A stretch of DNA of 64,000 nt from Ruegeria sp. Alg231-54 (GCF_900143525.1 NZ_FREZ01000011.1:47828-111827), one strand, 5' to 3'; positions 16,680-25,970 are shown, counted from the first letter of the stretch. The notes: generated by a model not told the origin, from the sequence alone. Program-made: numbers and translations.

Positions 16680-17768
16680 TCAACTATCGTTCCACACAGA
16701 TTCCGGTACATAAACATGCCCATCTGCCAGTTTGCGCGCGGTTCGCACCAGACCTGCGGAATTCACGTTGAACTCCTGGTCGTTCGAGAAGTCCACCAGA
16801 ACGTCGATCTTGCCCGAGGCGTGCTCCAAAACAACTTCAGCCGGGCTTAAATCCGGGCGATCAAGCAACTCGTCTGCGACGGTTCCTGGCGTCAAAGCGC
16901 AAGATGCTATGCATTGCGCACCCGTAACGGCCATTGTCGGGTGAGTTTTCCATGGCATGAAATACCGAACCGCAAGTGTTCCACCCTCTCTGGCGGGTGC
17001 CATCAGGCCGACTTTGGGAGTCACCGATTTCGATACGTCCCCCATACCCATCAGTTCCCCGGCTTCGATCCGTACTGCCTCCATCCGGTCAAAGAAAGCC
17101 CGGTTGGCATTCAGCTCTTCAGCGCTTTCATATCCTGTCAGTCCGAAATCTGAAGCCCGGGCTATGGCCATCGGCATAGCGACGTCCATGCAAGTCAGCT
17201 CGATCCCCTGCACTGCATCGCGCAAATTTCCTGTGGGTAGAAATGAACCTGTTGCCGAGCCCACAACGCCCATAAAGCTCAGTTGCACGGGTGCAGAATG
17301 ACCGGGAACCCCCGCGATTTCCGCATCGCCCTCGTAGACCAACTCACCGCCCGGGGTCTGCACTTTGGCAACGACACGAGCGCCTGTATTGACGGCGCGA
17401 ATGCGGATTTCGGTCTCATCGCCGTTGGGCTGAAGCAATCCCATTTCAATCGCAGCTGGACCAACTCCTGAGAGGATGTTTCCGCAAGTGGGTTTAAAAT
17501 CGACCAGCTTCTCATCAACAGAAACCTGCGCGAAGAAATAGTCGATATCTGCCCAGTCGTCCTCGCTGACCGAAAGCATCGCCACTTTGGTCGTCACTGC
17601 GTTACCACCACCGATCCCGTCGATGTTGAGCGCTTGTCCGGCCCCGAGGGCAGCAACCAGCACATCAGCCAGCTTGTCCCTATCTTCAGGCAGATCAGAG
17701 CGTCGAAAATAAGGACCTCGGGAAGTGCCGCCGCGCATGAAAACATATGGGATTGCTGTCTGGGTCAT
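16680..17768 (-). CDS. PrpF-family isomerase/tautomerase
   Basis: A 362-residue protein of the PrpF family (diaminopimelate-epimerase-like fold), which includes aconitate isomerases and 4-oxalomesaconate tautomerase (GalD). Recognisable parts are FMRGGTSRGPYF (residues 10-21), IDGIGGGNAVTTKVA and the CGN motif in FKPTCGNILSGVGP, a typical catalytic-cysteine position. Strong ribosome site AAAGGAGGG. Located between TctAB transport and the dehydrogenase, and near tcuAB, it probably interconverts aconitate isomers or a related tricarboxylate. Choice between cis/trans-aconitate isomerase and tautomerase cannot be made from sequence. Confidence 0.85.
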   Translation of the reverse strand: MTQTAIPYVFMRGGTSRGPYFRRSDLPEDRDKLADVLVAALGAGQALNIDGIGGGNAVTTKVAMLSVSEDDWADIDYFFAQVSVDEKLVDFKPTCGNILSGVGPAAIEMGLLQPNGDETEIRIRAVNTGARVVAKVQTPGGELVYEGDAEIAGVPGHSAPVQLSFMGVVGSATGSFLPTGNLRDAVQGIELTCMDVAMPMAIARASDFGLTGYESAEELNANRAFFDRMEAVRIEAGELMGMGDVSKSVTPKVGLMAPAREGGTLAVRYFMPWKTHPTMAVTGAQCIASCALTPGTVADELLDRPDLSPAEVVLEHASGKIDVLVDFSNDQEFNVNSAGLVRTARKLADGHVYVPESVWNDS

Positions 17769-17814
17769 TGCGAACCCTCCTTTACAAACCGTTGAAATTT
17801 CTGAATTCAGCGCT

Positions 17815-17843
17815 GCCCGACCCGCCAGATTGGCAGGCCGGGC
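17815..17843 (-). promoter_or_regulatory. Intercistronic hairpin between tctAB and prpF
   Basis: A 12-bp stem with two G-U wobbles and a five-base loop (arms 17815-17826 and 17832-17843). No T-run follows on the minus strand, so it is more likely an mRNA-stabilising or processing hairpin than a full terminator. Confidence 0.5.
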
Positions 17844-17856
17844 ATCCGTGGAGCGC

Positions 17857-19887
17857 CTACTTGAGTGGCCATGGCAGGTTCACCATGTCTTGCAGCAGAC
17901 CCGGCGGGAAATCCCGGTTCAGAGCGCCCGCCATCAGGCACATGAACCCGATGCCGCAGGCGGTCAGGATCAGAGTCATCTGCCAGCTGGACCCGGCGCG
18001 GATACGGAGAAAGGCGATCAGGAACCCGATCAGGGCGAGGATGAACCCCACAACCCAGGTGGCCGCGATCAGACTTGCGAACCACGCGAGCGTTGACCAA
18101 AGTCCATGTGGCGCGCTTGCATCCTCGCCGGCAATTTCCTTGTCGGCAAAGATTGCATCCCCCTCGGGTCGCCGCATCATCTGGATCAACAGAATGACGC
18201 AGCAGAACAGCGACACGCTGCCGATCACCAGCGGGATGATCTTGTCGGTCATGTTGTAGTCAGGGATCATGTTGGCATTGACCAAAGCCACGATCAGATA
18301 GGCCATGATCACCAGCAAAAAGATCAGCGGCGCGCGCTTGCTGCCGGATTTGACCTCACCTTCGGCCATGATCATCTTGGCTTGACGAATGCCTAGAATG
18401 ACCGAAACCACGGTGACCACGATCAGTACGATAACGATTGGGCTGAAGACGTACTCCATGCCTTCGCCAAAGCTTTTGCGGAAGCGGAAAGAGGCGATCT
18501 GAAACGCCTGGTTGGTGAACTTTTCAACCGGGTTCGACAAAACGAACCCGATCAGAAAGGCCGGACGCGACCAGTCGAAACGACGCAGGAAGATGCCGAT
18601 CAGGCCGATGCCGAACAGGGCCAGCAGGTCTTCGAAGTTTTGGCCGGACTGGAAAGCCGCAAAGCTGATCAGCATGAACAGAAACGGCGCCAGATAGGTG
18701 AAGCGGATTGTCGTCAGCTTGGCGATCCCACCCGAGGCAGCAATACACAGGATAGTCCCCACCACGTTGGCGAGAGCCAGCAACCAGACAATTGAATAGG
18801 TGATGTCGAGATTATCCTTGAGCATGCTAGGACCGACCTCGATATCGCCGGATCCCAACAGTGCAACAGCGCCGATAAAGATCGCCATGGAACCCGAGCC
18901 GGGGATACCAAACAGCAGTGTTGGGACGAGCCCCCCGCCCTCCTTGGCGTTGTTCGAGCTTTCCGGCCCGATGACGCCACGCACTTCGCCTTTGCCGAAG
19001 TTGCTTTTGTCTTTGGTCGATTGAACCGAATGGCCATAAGCGATCCAGTCAACAACCGAGCCACCAAGGCCGGGAATAACACCGACAACCACGCCAATGA
19101 TCGAACAGCGGACCGACAACCAGATGTTCGCAGCCCAGTCTTTGACGCCATCAAGCCATCCAGCCCCTAGCGAAGCGCCCTTGGCAATGGATCGGTCTTG
19201 TCGCAACAGCGAGACGATTTCGGGCACCGCAAAGATACCCAAGCCAACGATGACCAACTTCAGACCATCGGTCAGGTAAGGAATGTCATAAGTCGCCATA
19301 CGCAGCGAACCGCCTGCGTCCGCCTCGCCAATAGTGCCGACCATCAGGCCCAGCCCAGCGGCGGCGACACCCTTAAGCGGGATACGTCCGGCTAGAATGG
19401 CGACCATCGACAAGCCAAGAATGGTGATCATCAGCATCTCGGGCAGACCGAATGCCAGAACGATGGGCCGCGCGACCAAGATGAACATGGTCAGAAAAGT
19501 TGCGCCGACCAAACCGCCAAACAGCGATGAAGCAAAGGCCGCTGACAATGCCCGCGCGGCCTCGCCCTTTTTCGCCATCGGGAAGCCGTCCAGCACCGTA
19601 GCCTGCGAGGCAGAGCTACCGGGGATGCCCATAAGAACTGATGCGAAGGTGTCAGAGGTCGGAACAACGGCAACCATTCCGATCATCAACGCCAATCCAA
19701 GGATCGGGTCCATGCCGAACATGAAAGGCAGCAACAGGGACAGACCAGCAATACCGCCAAGCCCCGGGAAAACACCTACGGCCAGTCCCATAACGACACC
19801 AAGAACAAGGTACCCCAGAACGATAGGTTGCAGGATCAGACCCCACGCGTCACTGAGCGCAGGAACAGCTGTGGCGAAAACCTCCAT
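17857..19887 (-). CDS. TTT transporter membrane protein, TctA fused to TctB
   Basis: A 676-residue inner-membrane protein. Residues 1 to about 500 form the large TctA subunit, with the family motifs GVFPGLGGIAGLSLLLPF and later VGVIPGLGGSVVDW, GPESSNNAKEGG and LFGIPGSGSMA. The C-terminal 150 residues hold four hydrophobic helices and match the small TctB subunit (DUF1468). Fusion of the two is known but less common than separate genes. With TctC it should import a tricarboxylate such as citrate, aconitate or tricarballylate. It lies downstream of tctC in the same orientation with a hairpin between them. Confidence 0.92.
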   Translation of the reverse strand: MEVFATAVPALSDAWGLILQPIVLGYLVLGVVMGLAVGVFPGLGGIAGLSLLLPFMFGMDPILGLALMIGMVAVVPTSDTFASVLMGIPGSSASQATVLDGFPMAKKGEAARALSAAFASSLFGGLVGATFLTMFILVARPIVLAFGLPEMLMITILGLSMVAILAGRIPLKGVAAAGLGLMVGTIGEADAGGSLRMATYDIPYLTDGLKLVIVGLGIFAVPEIVSLLRQDRSIAKGASLGAGWLDGVKDWAANIWLSVRCSIIGVVVGVIPGLGGSVVDWIAYGHSVQSTKDKSNFGKGEVRGVIGPESSNNAKEGGGLVPTLLFGIPGSGSMAIFIGAVALLGSGDIEVGPSMLKDNLDITYSIVWLLALANVVGTILCIAASGGIAKLTTIRFTYLAPFLFMLISFAAFQSGQNFEDLLALFGIGLIGIFLRRFDWSRPAFLIGFVLSNPVEKFTNQAFQIASFRFRKSFGEGMEYVFSPIVIVLIVVTVVSVILGIRQAKMIMAEGEVKSGSKRAPLIFLLVIMAYLIVALVNANMIPDYNMTDKIIPLVIGSVSLFCCVILLIQMMRRPEGDAIFADKEIAGEDASAPHGLWSTLAWFASLIAATWVVGFILALIGFLIAFLRIRAGSSWQMTLILTACGIGFMCLMAGALNRDFPPGLLQDMVNLPWPLK

Positions 19888-19919
19888 AGCGGCCGCCTTT
19901 CATAAATTGTCTTGTGTTT

Positions 19920-19952
19920 GGAAAAGCGCGCGCCCGACATTGGGGCACGCGC
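19920..19952 (-). terminator. Intercistronic terminator-like hairpin between tctC and tctAB
   Basis: A 10-bp GC-rich stem (19926-19935 with 19943-19952, one wobble) and seven-base loop, followed on the minus strand by TTTTCC. A partial terminator between a binding-protein gene and its permease gene commonly keeps the binding protein in excess; that is the inferred role. Confidence 0.6.
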
Positions 19953-19966
19953 GGTGGTGTTTGGGC

Positions 19967-21055
19967 TTAGTTCAGCTCGACACCATAGGCTTCTTTGAGC
20001 CAGTTCAGAACGTAGGCTTTGGCGTTGTCGTCCACGTTTGTCGCGGTTTGCAGTGCCGCTTTAGAGCCGTCACCTACGAACACTGCGTATTTGCCCACGC
20101 GCTTCGAGGAGATATCGGCAAAGTCGCCGCGCTCGGTCACAGCCTGGAACGCAGCTGTGTATGCGTCGACCACTTCCTGAGGTGTATCACCCGGCAGGAA
20201 GGCCAGCTTCTGAACCGGGAACCCGGCTACAAAGAACGCTTTCCACGCATCCCATGCCTCACCGGTGGTTTCACAGCCATCGGTGGCTTCGCACACTTCT
20301 TTGAAAGTCGGGATATCCGGGAAGGTCGGGTCGCGAACGATGTTGCCGTCTGCATCCAGAGCACCCCAGGTCATCATCGGAACAGCCTGACCGGATTCAA
20401 CCAACGGGGCCGAACCACCCAAGTAGCCGGACGAGGTCTGATAATCGATATTGGCTTCGCCACGTTCGAACATCAGACGACCGTCTCCGCGTCCCTTGAT
20501 GCCGAAGACCGGCTCGACATTCATGCCAAGCATTTGCCAGGCCAACAGCGGTACAAGGTCAAGACGCGTCGCACCCTGCGAACCGTAAATGAAGTTGGTG
20601 TCCTTCAGCGCATTCGCCGAGCCATCAAATTTCGCGCCATCCTCTACGTTCAGGTAGGCAACGCCACCGGTTCCTGATGCCATGACAGGAATCCAGTCAT
20701 TGTATTCATAGCGTACCCGCGGATCACTAAGCAGATATGGGAATTGAGTTGAACCGGAGGTGCCAAACAGCAGCGTACCGTCGTCATGGCTCTGCTCCTG
20801 GAACCAGTTCGCGCCCTTGGTCGAACCAGCGCCCGGCATGAATTTCACCACTACGGTCGGTTGACCCGGCAGCGCTTCGGACAGAAGCGGCGCAAAGAAG
20901 TTGGCCCATTTGGCAGACCCGCCGGTTTCCGAGAACGGGATGACCCATTCCACAGTCTTACCCGAGAAATCAACCTCGGCTGCGGCAGGTGCGGCGATAC
21001 CGGCGGCGGCGATCAGCCCCACGACGGCGCGGCGGGTGAAGTTAGAAATGGTCAT
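19967..21055 (-). CDS. tctC: TTT transporter periplasmic substrate-binding protein TctC
   Basis: A 362-residue Bug/TctC-family receptor. The N-terminus MTISNFTRRAVVGLIAAAG...AAAE is an exported signal with twin Arg, possibly Tat. The mature part begins VDFSGKTVEWVIPFSETGGSAKWANF, the family ligand loop, and contains the second loop around FMPGAGSTKGANWF. It is somewhat longer than the usual 320 residues. Good ribosome site GGAGG. First gene of the leftward transport operon; divergent from the TctDE two-component system, which by analogy with Salmonella senses the substrate and activates transport. Confidence 0.92.
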   Translation of the reverse strand: MTISNFTRRAVVGLIAAAGIAAPAAAEVDFSGKTVEWVIPFSETGGSAKWANFFAPLLSEALPGQPTVVVKFMPGAGSTKGANWFQEQSHDDGTLLFGTSGSTQFPYLLSDPRVRYEYNDWIPVMASGTGGVAYLNVEDGAKFDGSANALKDTNFIYGSQGATRLDLVPLLAWQMLGMNVEPVFGIKGRGDGRLMFERGEANIDYQTSSGYLGGSAPLVESGQAVPMMTWGALDADGNIVRDPTFPDIPTFKEVCEATDGCETTGEAWDAWKAFFVAGFPVQKLAFLPGDTPQEVVDAYTAAFQAVTERGDFADISSKRVGKYAVFVGDGSKAALQTATNVDDNAKAYVLNWLKEAYGVELN

Positions 21056-21194
21056 TGGTTCCTCCCTGTTGACCAGACAACCACGTCAACGCCCTCCGCG
21101 CTACCGTGATCGCAAATAGAACTGTGGGGTTGATTCCCCCTCCCATCTGGCAATCATGGAGTGCCAACCTTGCGCGAAACTTGCAGGAGACCCG

Positions 21195-21863
21195 ATGCGG
21201 ATCGTCATCGTCGAAGACAACGAGACCCTCGCCAAAGCTATTGCCTATCGCCTACGTGACCGGGGTCATGCAGCAGAAGTGCTTTTGGATGGCGATGAGG
21301 CTGACTTGTATCTTGCGCAAGAGGGCGCAGACTTAGTTGTTCTGGACATCAATTTGCCTGGACAGTCGGGACTGGAGATCCTGAAATCTCTTCGCAATCG
21401 TGGTGACGGCGTACCGGTGATCTTGCTTACGGCACGTGCCGAAACAAGCGACCGGGTTTCGGGGTTGGATATGGGCGCCGATGACTATCTGGTTAAGCCA
21501 TTCGAAATGGACGAGTTGGAAGCACGTATCCGGGCGCTTTCTCGACGCAAGGAACTCGACTACGGAGCAAAAGAGAGCATCGGCGCCCTGGAATTCGACC
21601 GCGCTGCCCGTCAGGTAAGTGTACAGGGCAAGGTTATGGATATTCCGCGGCGGGAAGTCGCGGTGCTTGAGTGCCTGTTGGAACGCAGGGGCAGAATTGT
21701 TCCCAAAAGCCAACTAACGGATTACGTCTACGGCGTGGGTGCCGATGTCGAGGCCTCAGCCGTCGAACCTCATGTATCGCGGCTGAGAAAACGTCTTCAA
21801 GATCTCGGTATTAGGATTAAGACAGCCCGTGGTCTGGGGTATCTGCTTGAGGTGCAGAAGTGA
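21195..21863 (+). CDS. OmpR-type response regulator (TctD-like)
   Basis: A 222-residue regulator. The start at 21195 is chosen because GGAG lies just upstream and the receiver domain begins at once (MRIVIVEDNETLAKA). Receiver: acidic pocket in VEDNE, phosphoacceptor Asp in LVVLDINLPG (about residue 51), Thr in LLTAR and Lys in LVKPFEMDELEAR. C-terminal winged helix of the OmpR class (RAARQVSVQG ... VEASAVEPHVSRLRKRL). Its stop overlaps the kinase start (GTGA), so the pair is translationally coupled. Location opposite tctC points to control of the tricarboxylate operon. Confidence 0.92.
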   Translation: MRIVIVEDNETLAKAIAYRLRDRGHAAEVLLDGDEADLYLAQEGADLVVLDINLPGQSGLEILKSLRNRGDGVPVILLTARAETSDRVSGLDMGADDYLVKPFEMDELEARIRALSRRKELDYGAKESIGALEFDRAARQVSVQGKVMDIPRREVAVLECLLERRGRIVPKSQLTDYVYGVGADVEASAVEPHVSRLRKRLQDLGIRIKTARGLGYLLEVQK

Positions 21864-23227
21864 TCAATCACGGCTCGCTCAGGTTAAGACTTTTCATTCT
21901 TATCCTAACCCCTTTGGTGCTAATTGCTGCTCTGCTTGGTCTTTGGCGTTTTATGATTGCGCAGAAAACGGCTCAGGAATTGTTCGATGACAGCCTGTTA
22001 TCTGCTGGTCTCGCAATATCACGAGATGTTGCGATTTCGGGAGGTGATGCGCTGTCACCAACGACACGCAGCATGATCCGTGACGCATCAGGTGGAGAGA
22101 TTTTTTACCACGTAACGGGCCCCGGCGGCATCTATGTGACAGGCTATGCCTACCCTCCGGCCGCCACCAACCCGTCTGATCAAGAGGTGTACAAGCCGCA
22201 GTTTTTCGAAGCGCTCTACCGCCAAGAACCAGTGCGCGTTCTTAAAATGACGGAACGAGTGACCATAGAAAATCTAATCGGAGATGCGACAGTTACAGTC
22301 TGGCAACGTATGGCGGATCGCAACGCTTTCGCAAATGAACTGTCAATCCGCGCAGGAATTCTCATGGGAATTCTGCTGGCCACCCTCGCCATTGTGGTAT
22401 GGTTCGGCGTCGCTCGTGGACTGAGGCCTTTGCTGGATTTGCAGGACGCAATTGACCTGCGTTCACCAGATGACCTCAGTGAGATTAAGCGCCCTGTCCC
22501 GATCGAAGTTCAGGGTGTTGTTAGAACCCTGAACCGGCTTTTTGGTCAGGTGGAAAAAAGCATCAACGCCCATCAAGTGTTTATTTCCGAAGCAGCACAT
22601 CAGCTGCGAAACCCGGCGGCGGCTGTTCAGTCGATGGCCGAAGCTCTGCAGGACGCGAAAACGGATGACGACCGAGAAAAACGTATCTCAGAGCTTGTGG
22701 CGGCTGCAAAAAACTCAGCGACTGTCGCGGAACAGCTGTTATCACTTGAAAGGCTCAGGCAGCCGACGCACCAAGACCAAATGGAAAAAATTGACTTCCG
22801 CTCGGTCGTGGAAGAGGCCTGCGCGGAGATGGGAGTTCAAATCCTAGCAAAGGGTATCGAGTTCGATGTCACGATACCTGAGACGGCGGTCCCGGTAATC
22901 GGTGACCGGGTCTTTCTGATTGAGGCTATAAAGAACCTGTTGGACAACGCAGTCAAACACGGTGGCACAATGTTGAGCCAAATTTCAGTGGTGCTGCGGT
23001 GTGACGGCAAATACGTCAACCTAACTGTGACCGATGATGGTGCTGGCCTTTCGCCAGACCAAAGCGAAGCGGCATTCAATCGGTTTTCTCAATTGGAGCA
23101 TTCCGGGGGCAGCGGATTGGGGTTGTCCATCGTCTCTGCAGTGGCGGAGCGCCACGGAGGAATGATCGAAATCAACCAAGTCGAAAGAGGAGCGAGCATT
23201 ACGCTTGAGCTTCCCATAGTCCTGTAA
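21860..23227 (+). CDS. Sensor histidine kinase (TctE-like)
   Basis: A 455-residue membrane kinase starting at GTG 21860 inside the response-regulator stop. Two membrane helices (about residues 10-32 and 165-187) flank a periplasmic sensor of about 130 residues (TctE N-terminal type, containing GPGGIYVTGYAYPP). The H box is in FISEAAHQLRNPAAAVQ; note Gln-Leu-Arg-Asn-Pro around the His. N box NLLDNAVKHGG, G1 DDGAGL and G2 GSGLGLSIV are present. Should phosphorylate the adjacent regulator in response to external tricarboxylate. Confidence 0.92.
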   Translation: MINHGSLRLRLFILILTPLVLIAALLGLWRFMIAQKTAQELFDDSLLSAGLAISRDVAISGGDALSPTTRSMIRDASGGEIFYHVTGPGGIYVTGYAYPPAATNPSDQEVYKPQFFEALYRQEPVRVLKMTERVTIENLIGDATVTVWQRMADRNAFANELSIRAGILMGILLATLAIVVWFGVARGLRPLLDLQDAIDLRSPDDLSEIKRPVPIEVQGVVRTLNRLFGQVEKSINAHQVFISEAAHQLRNPAAAVQSMAEALQDAKTDDDREKRISELVAAAKNSATVAEQLLSLERLRQPTHQDQMEKIDFRSVVEEACAEMGVQILAKGIEFDVTIPETAVPVIGDRVFLIEAIKNLLDNAVKHGGTMLSQISVVLRCDGKYVNLTVTDDGAGLSPDQSEAAFNRFSQLEHSGGSGLGLSIVSAVAERHGGMIEINQVERGASITLELPIVL

Positions 23228-23353
23228 GCTGTTTCTAATTTCACTCGGAACCCAAAACCAGCCAAAGTCAACGCGAGTTTTTGCGATTGCTGCGAAATTC
23301 AGGTTTTCGCCCTGAGCGAAGAACGCAGCTCTCAAAATCTGTATCTATGTCGT

Positions 23354-23420
23354 CTTTGGGCTCACAGCGGTCATTCGCTGCGATATGCACGGATGGCCGA
23401 GATGCGGGACTTTGCGGCCT
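23354..23420. repeat. Type I dispersed intergenic repeat
   Basis: In the 413-base gap between the kinase gene and the convergent AraC gene. Reads TTTGGGCTCACAGCGGTCAT followed by TCGCTGCG and, 25 bases on, ATGCGGGACTTTGCGG. No reading frame here looks like a gene. Confidence 0.6.
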
Positions 23421-23482
23421 GATGCCAGTGCAGCGAAAATCACCTCGATTGCCGGACCGTGTCACGGAATTGCCCGTGGCGG

Positions 23483-23598
23483 CGCAGCACGATTTCCCGA
23501 AACCGGACATTCAAATCTTGCAAATGGGCCGAAACCCAAACCGGACATTCGCTGCGCGCCCGTTCTATGTCTCACATGCGGGACAAAGCTCCCCTTCG
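23483..23598. repeat. Type II intergenic repeat, copy 1
   Basis: Contains CGATTTCCCGAAACCGGACA, then CCGAAACCCAAACCGGACAT, TCGCTGCGCG and CATGCGGGACAAAGC. The same order occurs at 25861-25970 with scattered differences, and a shorter version occurs at 53982-54046. Confidence 0.6.
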
Positions 23599-23640
23599 CC
23601 GCGGTGGCTCCAATGTCCGCTCTGCTCACGCAAGTCTGCC

Positions 23641-24534
23641 TCAAGCAACTTTGACCAGTAGTTTCTGTGCCTCACCCCATTGCCTCGGCGATTGCCCATA
23701 CATGCGCCTGAACTCGCGACTGAACTGGGACGGGCTGACGTAACCAACGTCCATTGCGGCTTCGTTCACAGGCATCCCGCCCGCGATCTTCATGGCGGCG
23801 TTGTTGAGGCGCATCGTCTTAACGAACTGGATTGGAGCCATCGTCGTGACCTGCTTGAATTTGCGATGGAAAACCGCCCGGCTCATGCCCGCTCGGCTTG
23901 CCATATCCTCTATGGAGATCGGCGCATCCAGATGTGACGACACATGCGCAATTGAACGTGCGATGGCGTTGCCAGCACCGAATGCTTGCCGTGCGAAGGT
24001 GCCAGCTTCTCCCTTTAGGATCGCATAAAGCAATTCACGCAATCGCGCCTCGCCGAGAACCGCTGTATCCGTCTCGCTGTATCCGAGGCGCAGTAGCCGT
24101 AGCAGCGCATCAGTAAAACCATCGTCCCATCGCGCGAGCCTAATTCCGGGCTCCCGCAATTCTCTTTTGACCGAAGGCAGAACGCCCCCGGCATTTTCCA
24201 TCTCCATCGCCAGTTCAGTCAAAACACGTTGTTCCAGTGAGATCATAATCCCGTAGAGAGGGTTGTCATGCGAGGCCAAAGGCGTCCCCGCCTTGACCGG
24301 CATCGACATTGGGCAGCAGAGATATTGACTGTTGTCGTATTCGTATCTTCGGCCATCCAGGACGGCTTCCTTCATCCCGCTGACAATGGCCACGACACAG
24401 GGCTCATAAACAGCGGGAACACAGGGGATTGATTGGGTGGCGCGAAAAAACCGCACACCCTTGATGCCCGTCTCGGTCAGGCCGTCCGTTTCGGTTCGGT
24501 CTGCTATGATTTGCTTGATCTGATCCTTACTCAT
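23641..24534 (-). CDS. AraC-family transcriptional regulator
   Basis: A 297-residue regulator with an AraC_N/cupin-like sensor (residues about 25-180, including CVPAVYEPCVVAIVSG and YDNSQYLCCPMSMPV) and a C-terminal double helix-turn-helix (SIEDMASRAGMSRAVFHRKFKQ and MDVGYVSPSQFSREFRRMYGQSP). It is divergent from the SDR gene starting at 24703, and this family normally activates such a neighbouring oxidoreductase gene, so local control is likely. No effector can be named. Confidence 0.88.
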   Translation of the reverse strand: MSKDQIKQIIADRTETDGLTETGIKGVRFFRATQSIPCVPAVYEPCVVAIVSGMKEAVLDGRRYEYDNSQYLCCPMSMPVKAGTPLASHDNPLYGIMISLEQRVLTELAMEMENAGGVLPSVKRELREPGIRLARWDDGFTDALLRLLRLGYSETDTAVLGEARLRELLYAILKGEAGTFARQAFGAGNAIARSIAHVSSHLDAPISIEDMASRAGMSRAVFHRKFKQVTTMAPIQFVKTMRLNNAAMKIAGGMPVNEAAMDVGYVSPSQFSREFRRMYGQSPRQWGEAQKLLVKVA

Positions 24535-24702
24535 ATGAGAGATTTAAAGGCTTTACATCGATGCAGGCAACTACCTTGATACAATCGGGCAAGTATTTGC
24601 GATGATCTCGCCTGTTTCCGCATTCTGGTGAGAGCTATCTGCATTTCCAAGCCGAAACACAATTCACTCTGTCCCCGCGCCAACGCAGATAGGAGACAAA
24701 AG

Positions 24703-25656
24703 ATGCCAGATACCACATTCGGACCCAACGGCTGGACGCCCGAGCGCCTTGGTGATCTCTCCGGCAAGATCTACCTCATCACGGGTGCCAACGCCGGTGC
24801 CGGGTTCCAGGCCGCGCGGACGCTTCTTAAGAAGAAGGCCAAAGTCGTGATGTTGAACCGCTCGGCAGAGAAGTCTCAGGCAGCTGTCGCGGACCTGAAA
24901 AGTGAGTTCGGAAGCGGGGCGGACGTGAGCTTCATTCGCATGGACCTGGCCTCCCTCGCAAGCGTACGCAAAGCTGCGGACGAGGTTCTGAATTCGGTTC
25001 CCCGGATTGATGCGCTCATCTGCAATGCGGCCATCGCACAGGTGCCAACCCGCAAGCTGACAGAGGATGGGTTTGAGAGCCAGCTCAGCACCAACCATTA
25101 CGGTCACTTCCTACTCTGTGGCCTTCTTTTTGAGCGGATCGAAGCCTCAAAGGGCCGCATCGTTGTCGTGGCAAGTCTTGGCTACAACATGGGCCTGAAG
25201 ACGATCAAGTTCGACGACATGAACTGGGAAGAGGGTTACGGGCCGAATACCGCCTACTCACAAAGCAAGCTGGCGCAAATGATGTTCGCCTATGAATTAC
25301 AGGACAGGCTTGCCGCCGCTGGGCGCACCGAGGTCGAGGTCTATGTCTGCCATCCCGGCTCGTCGGCAACGTCACTGATCAGCACGAGCGGTAGCCGGAC
25401 GATGCGGTTCATCTGGTGGCTCATGACCAAAACACCGATGGTTCAGACTGCCGAGCAAGGGTCCTATCCCGAAGTCATGTGCGCCACCGAAGAGGCTTTG
25501 ACCGAACAACGCGCGCTTTACGGGCCAACGGGCCGCCTTGAAGCCGTTGGCCCGGTTGGCAAGGGTAAATTGAACCCACACGCGTATGACAAGACCGTCA
25601 TGGCAAGGCTTTGGGAGGTCAGTGAACAAGAAACAGGCTTGAAGTGGGAGATTTGA
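24703..25656 (+). CDS. Short-chain dehydrogenase/reductase, protochlorophyllide-reductase-like
   Basis: A 317-residue SDR. The ATG at 24703 follows AGGAG by seven bases. The cofactor motif TGANAGAGF (about residues 27-35), the NAA-type motif ICNAAIA, Ser in VVVASLGYN and the YSQSK catalytic pair are all present. The length and the C-terminal extension (residues about 240-317) resemble the light-dependent protochlorophyllide reductase/retinol dehydrogenase-like branch, but nothing indicates pigment synthesis. Divergent from an AraC-type gene and probably its target. Cytoplasmic. Confidence 0.87.
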   Translation: MPDTTFGPNGWTPERLGDLSGKIYLITGANAGAGFQAARTLLKKKAKVVMLNRSAEKSQAAVADLKSEFGSGADVSFIRMDLASLASVRKAADEVLNSVPRIDALICNAAIAQVPTRKLTEDGFESQLSTNHYGHFLLCGLLFERIEASKGRIVVVASLGYNMGLKTIKFDDMNWEEGYGPNTAYSQSKLAQMMFAYELQDRLAAAGRTEVEVYVCHPGSSATSLISTSGSRTMRFIWWLMTKTPMVQTAEQGSYPEVMCATEEALTEQRALYGPTGRLEAVGPVGKGKLNPHAYDKTVMARLWEVSEQETGLKWEI

Positions 25657-25860
25657 TCCAACGGGTCCCGTGCGGCTGGTGATGCTTCACCCACCATCGG
25701 AAATTCGTGCACCGTGGAGCATTTAGTAGAATGGGCTCAACGCGGACGTTGGTCAAAAAATCGCGAATGACCACTAAGCGGGACGAAGCTGCCTTTTGCT
25801 CATGCGTCGAGTTTGGTGGTCGCGAGCCCACCAAAAGTTGGAACGAGTAGCGGCACTACA

Positions 25861-25970
25861 GCGCGATTTCCCGAAAGTGGACGTTCAAATCACTCAAATC
25901 GGCCGAAATCCAATCCGGACATTCTCTGCGTCTCTGTGCAACGTCTCGCATGCGGGACAAAGCAGCCATT
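25861..25970. repeat. Type II intergenic repeat, copy 2
   Basis: Lies in the 403-base gap downstream of the SDR gene. CGATTTCCCGAAAGTGGACG, CCGAAATCCAATCCGGACAT and CATGCGGGACAAAGC align in order with copy 1 at 23483-23598. The two copies bracket the araC-SDR pair in the same orientation. No gene is visible in the gap. Confidence 0.6.

Noticed and set aside
19334..20677. 447-codon plus-strand frame opposite tctAB/tctC
   Set aside because: Long antisense shadow of strongly supported genes; the translation shows no domain.
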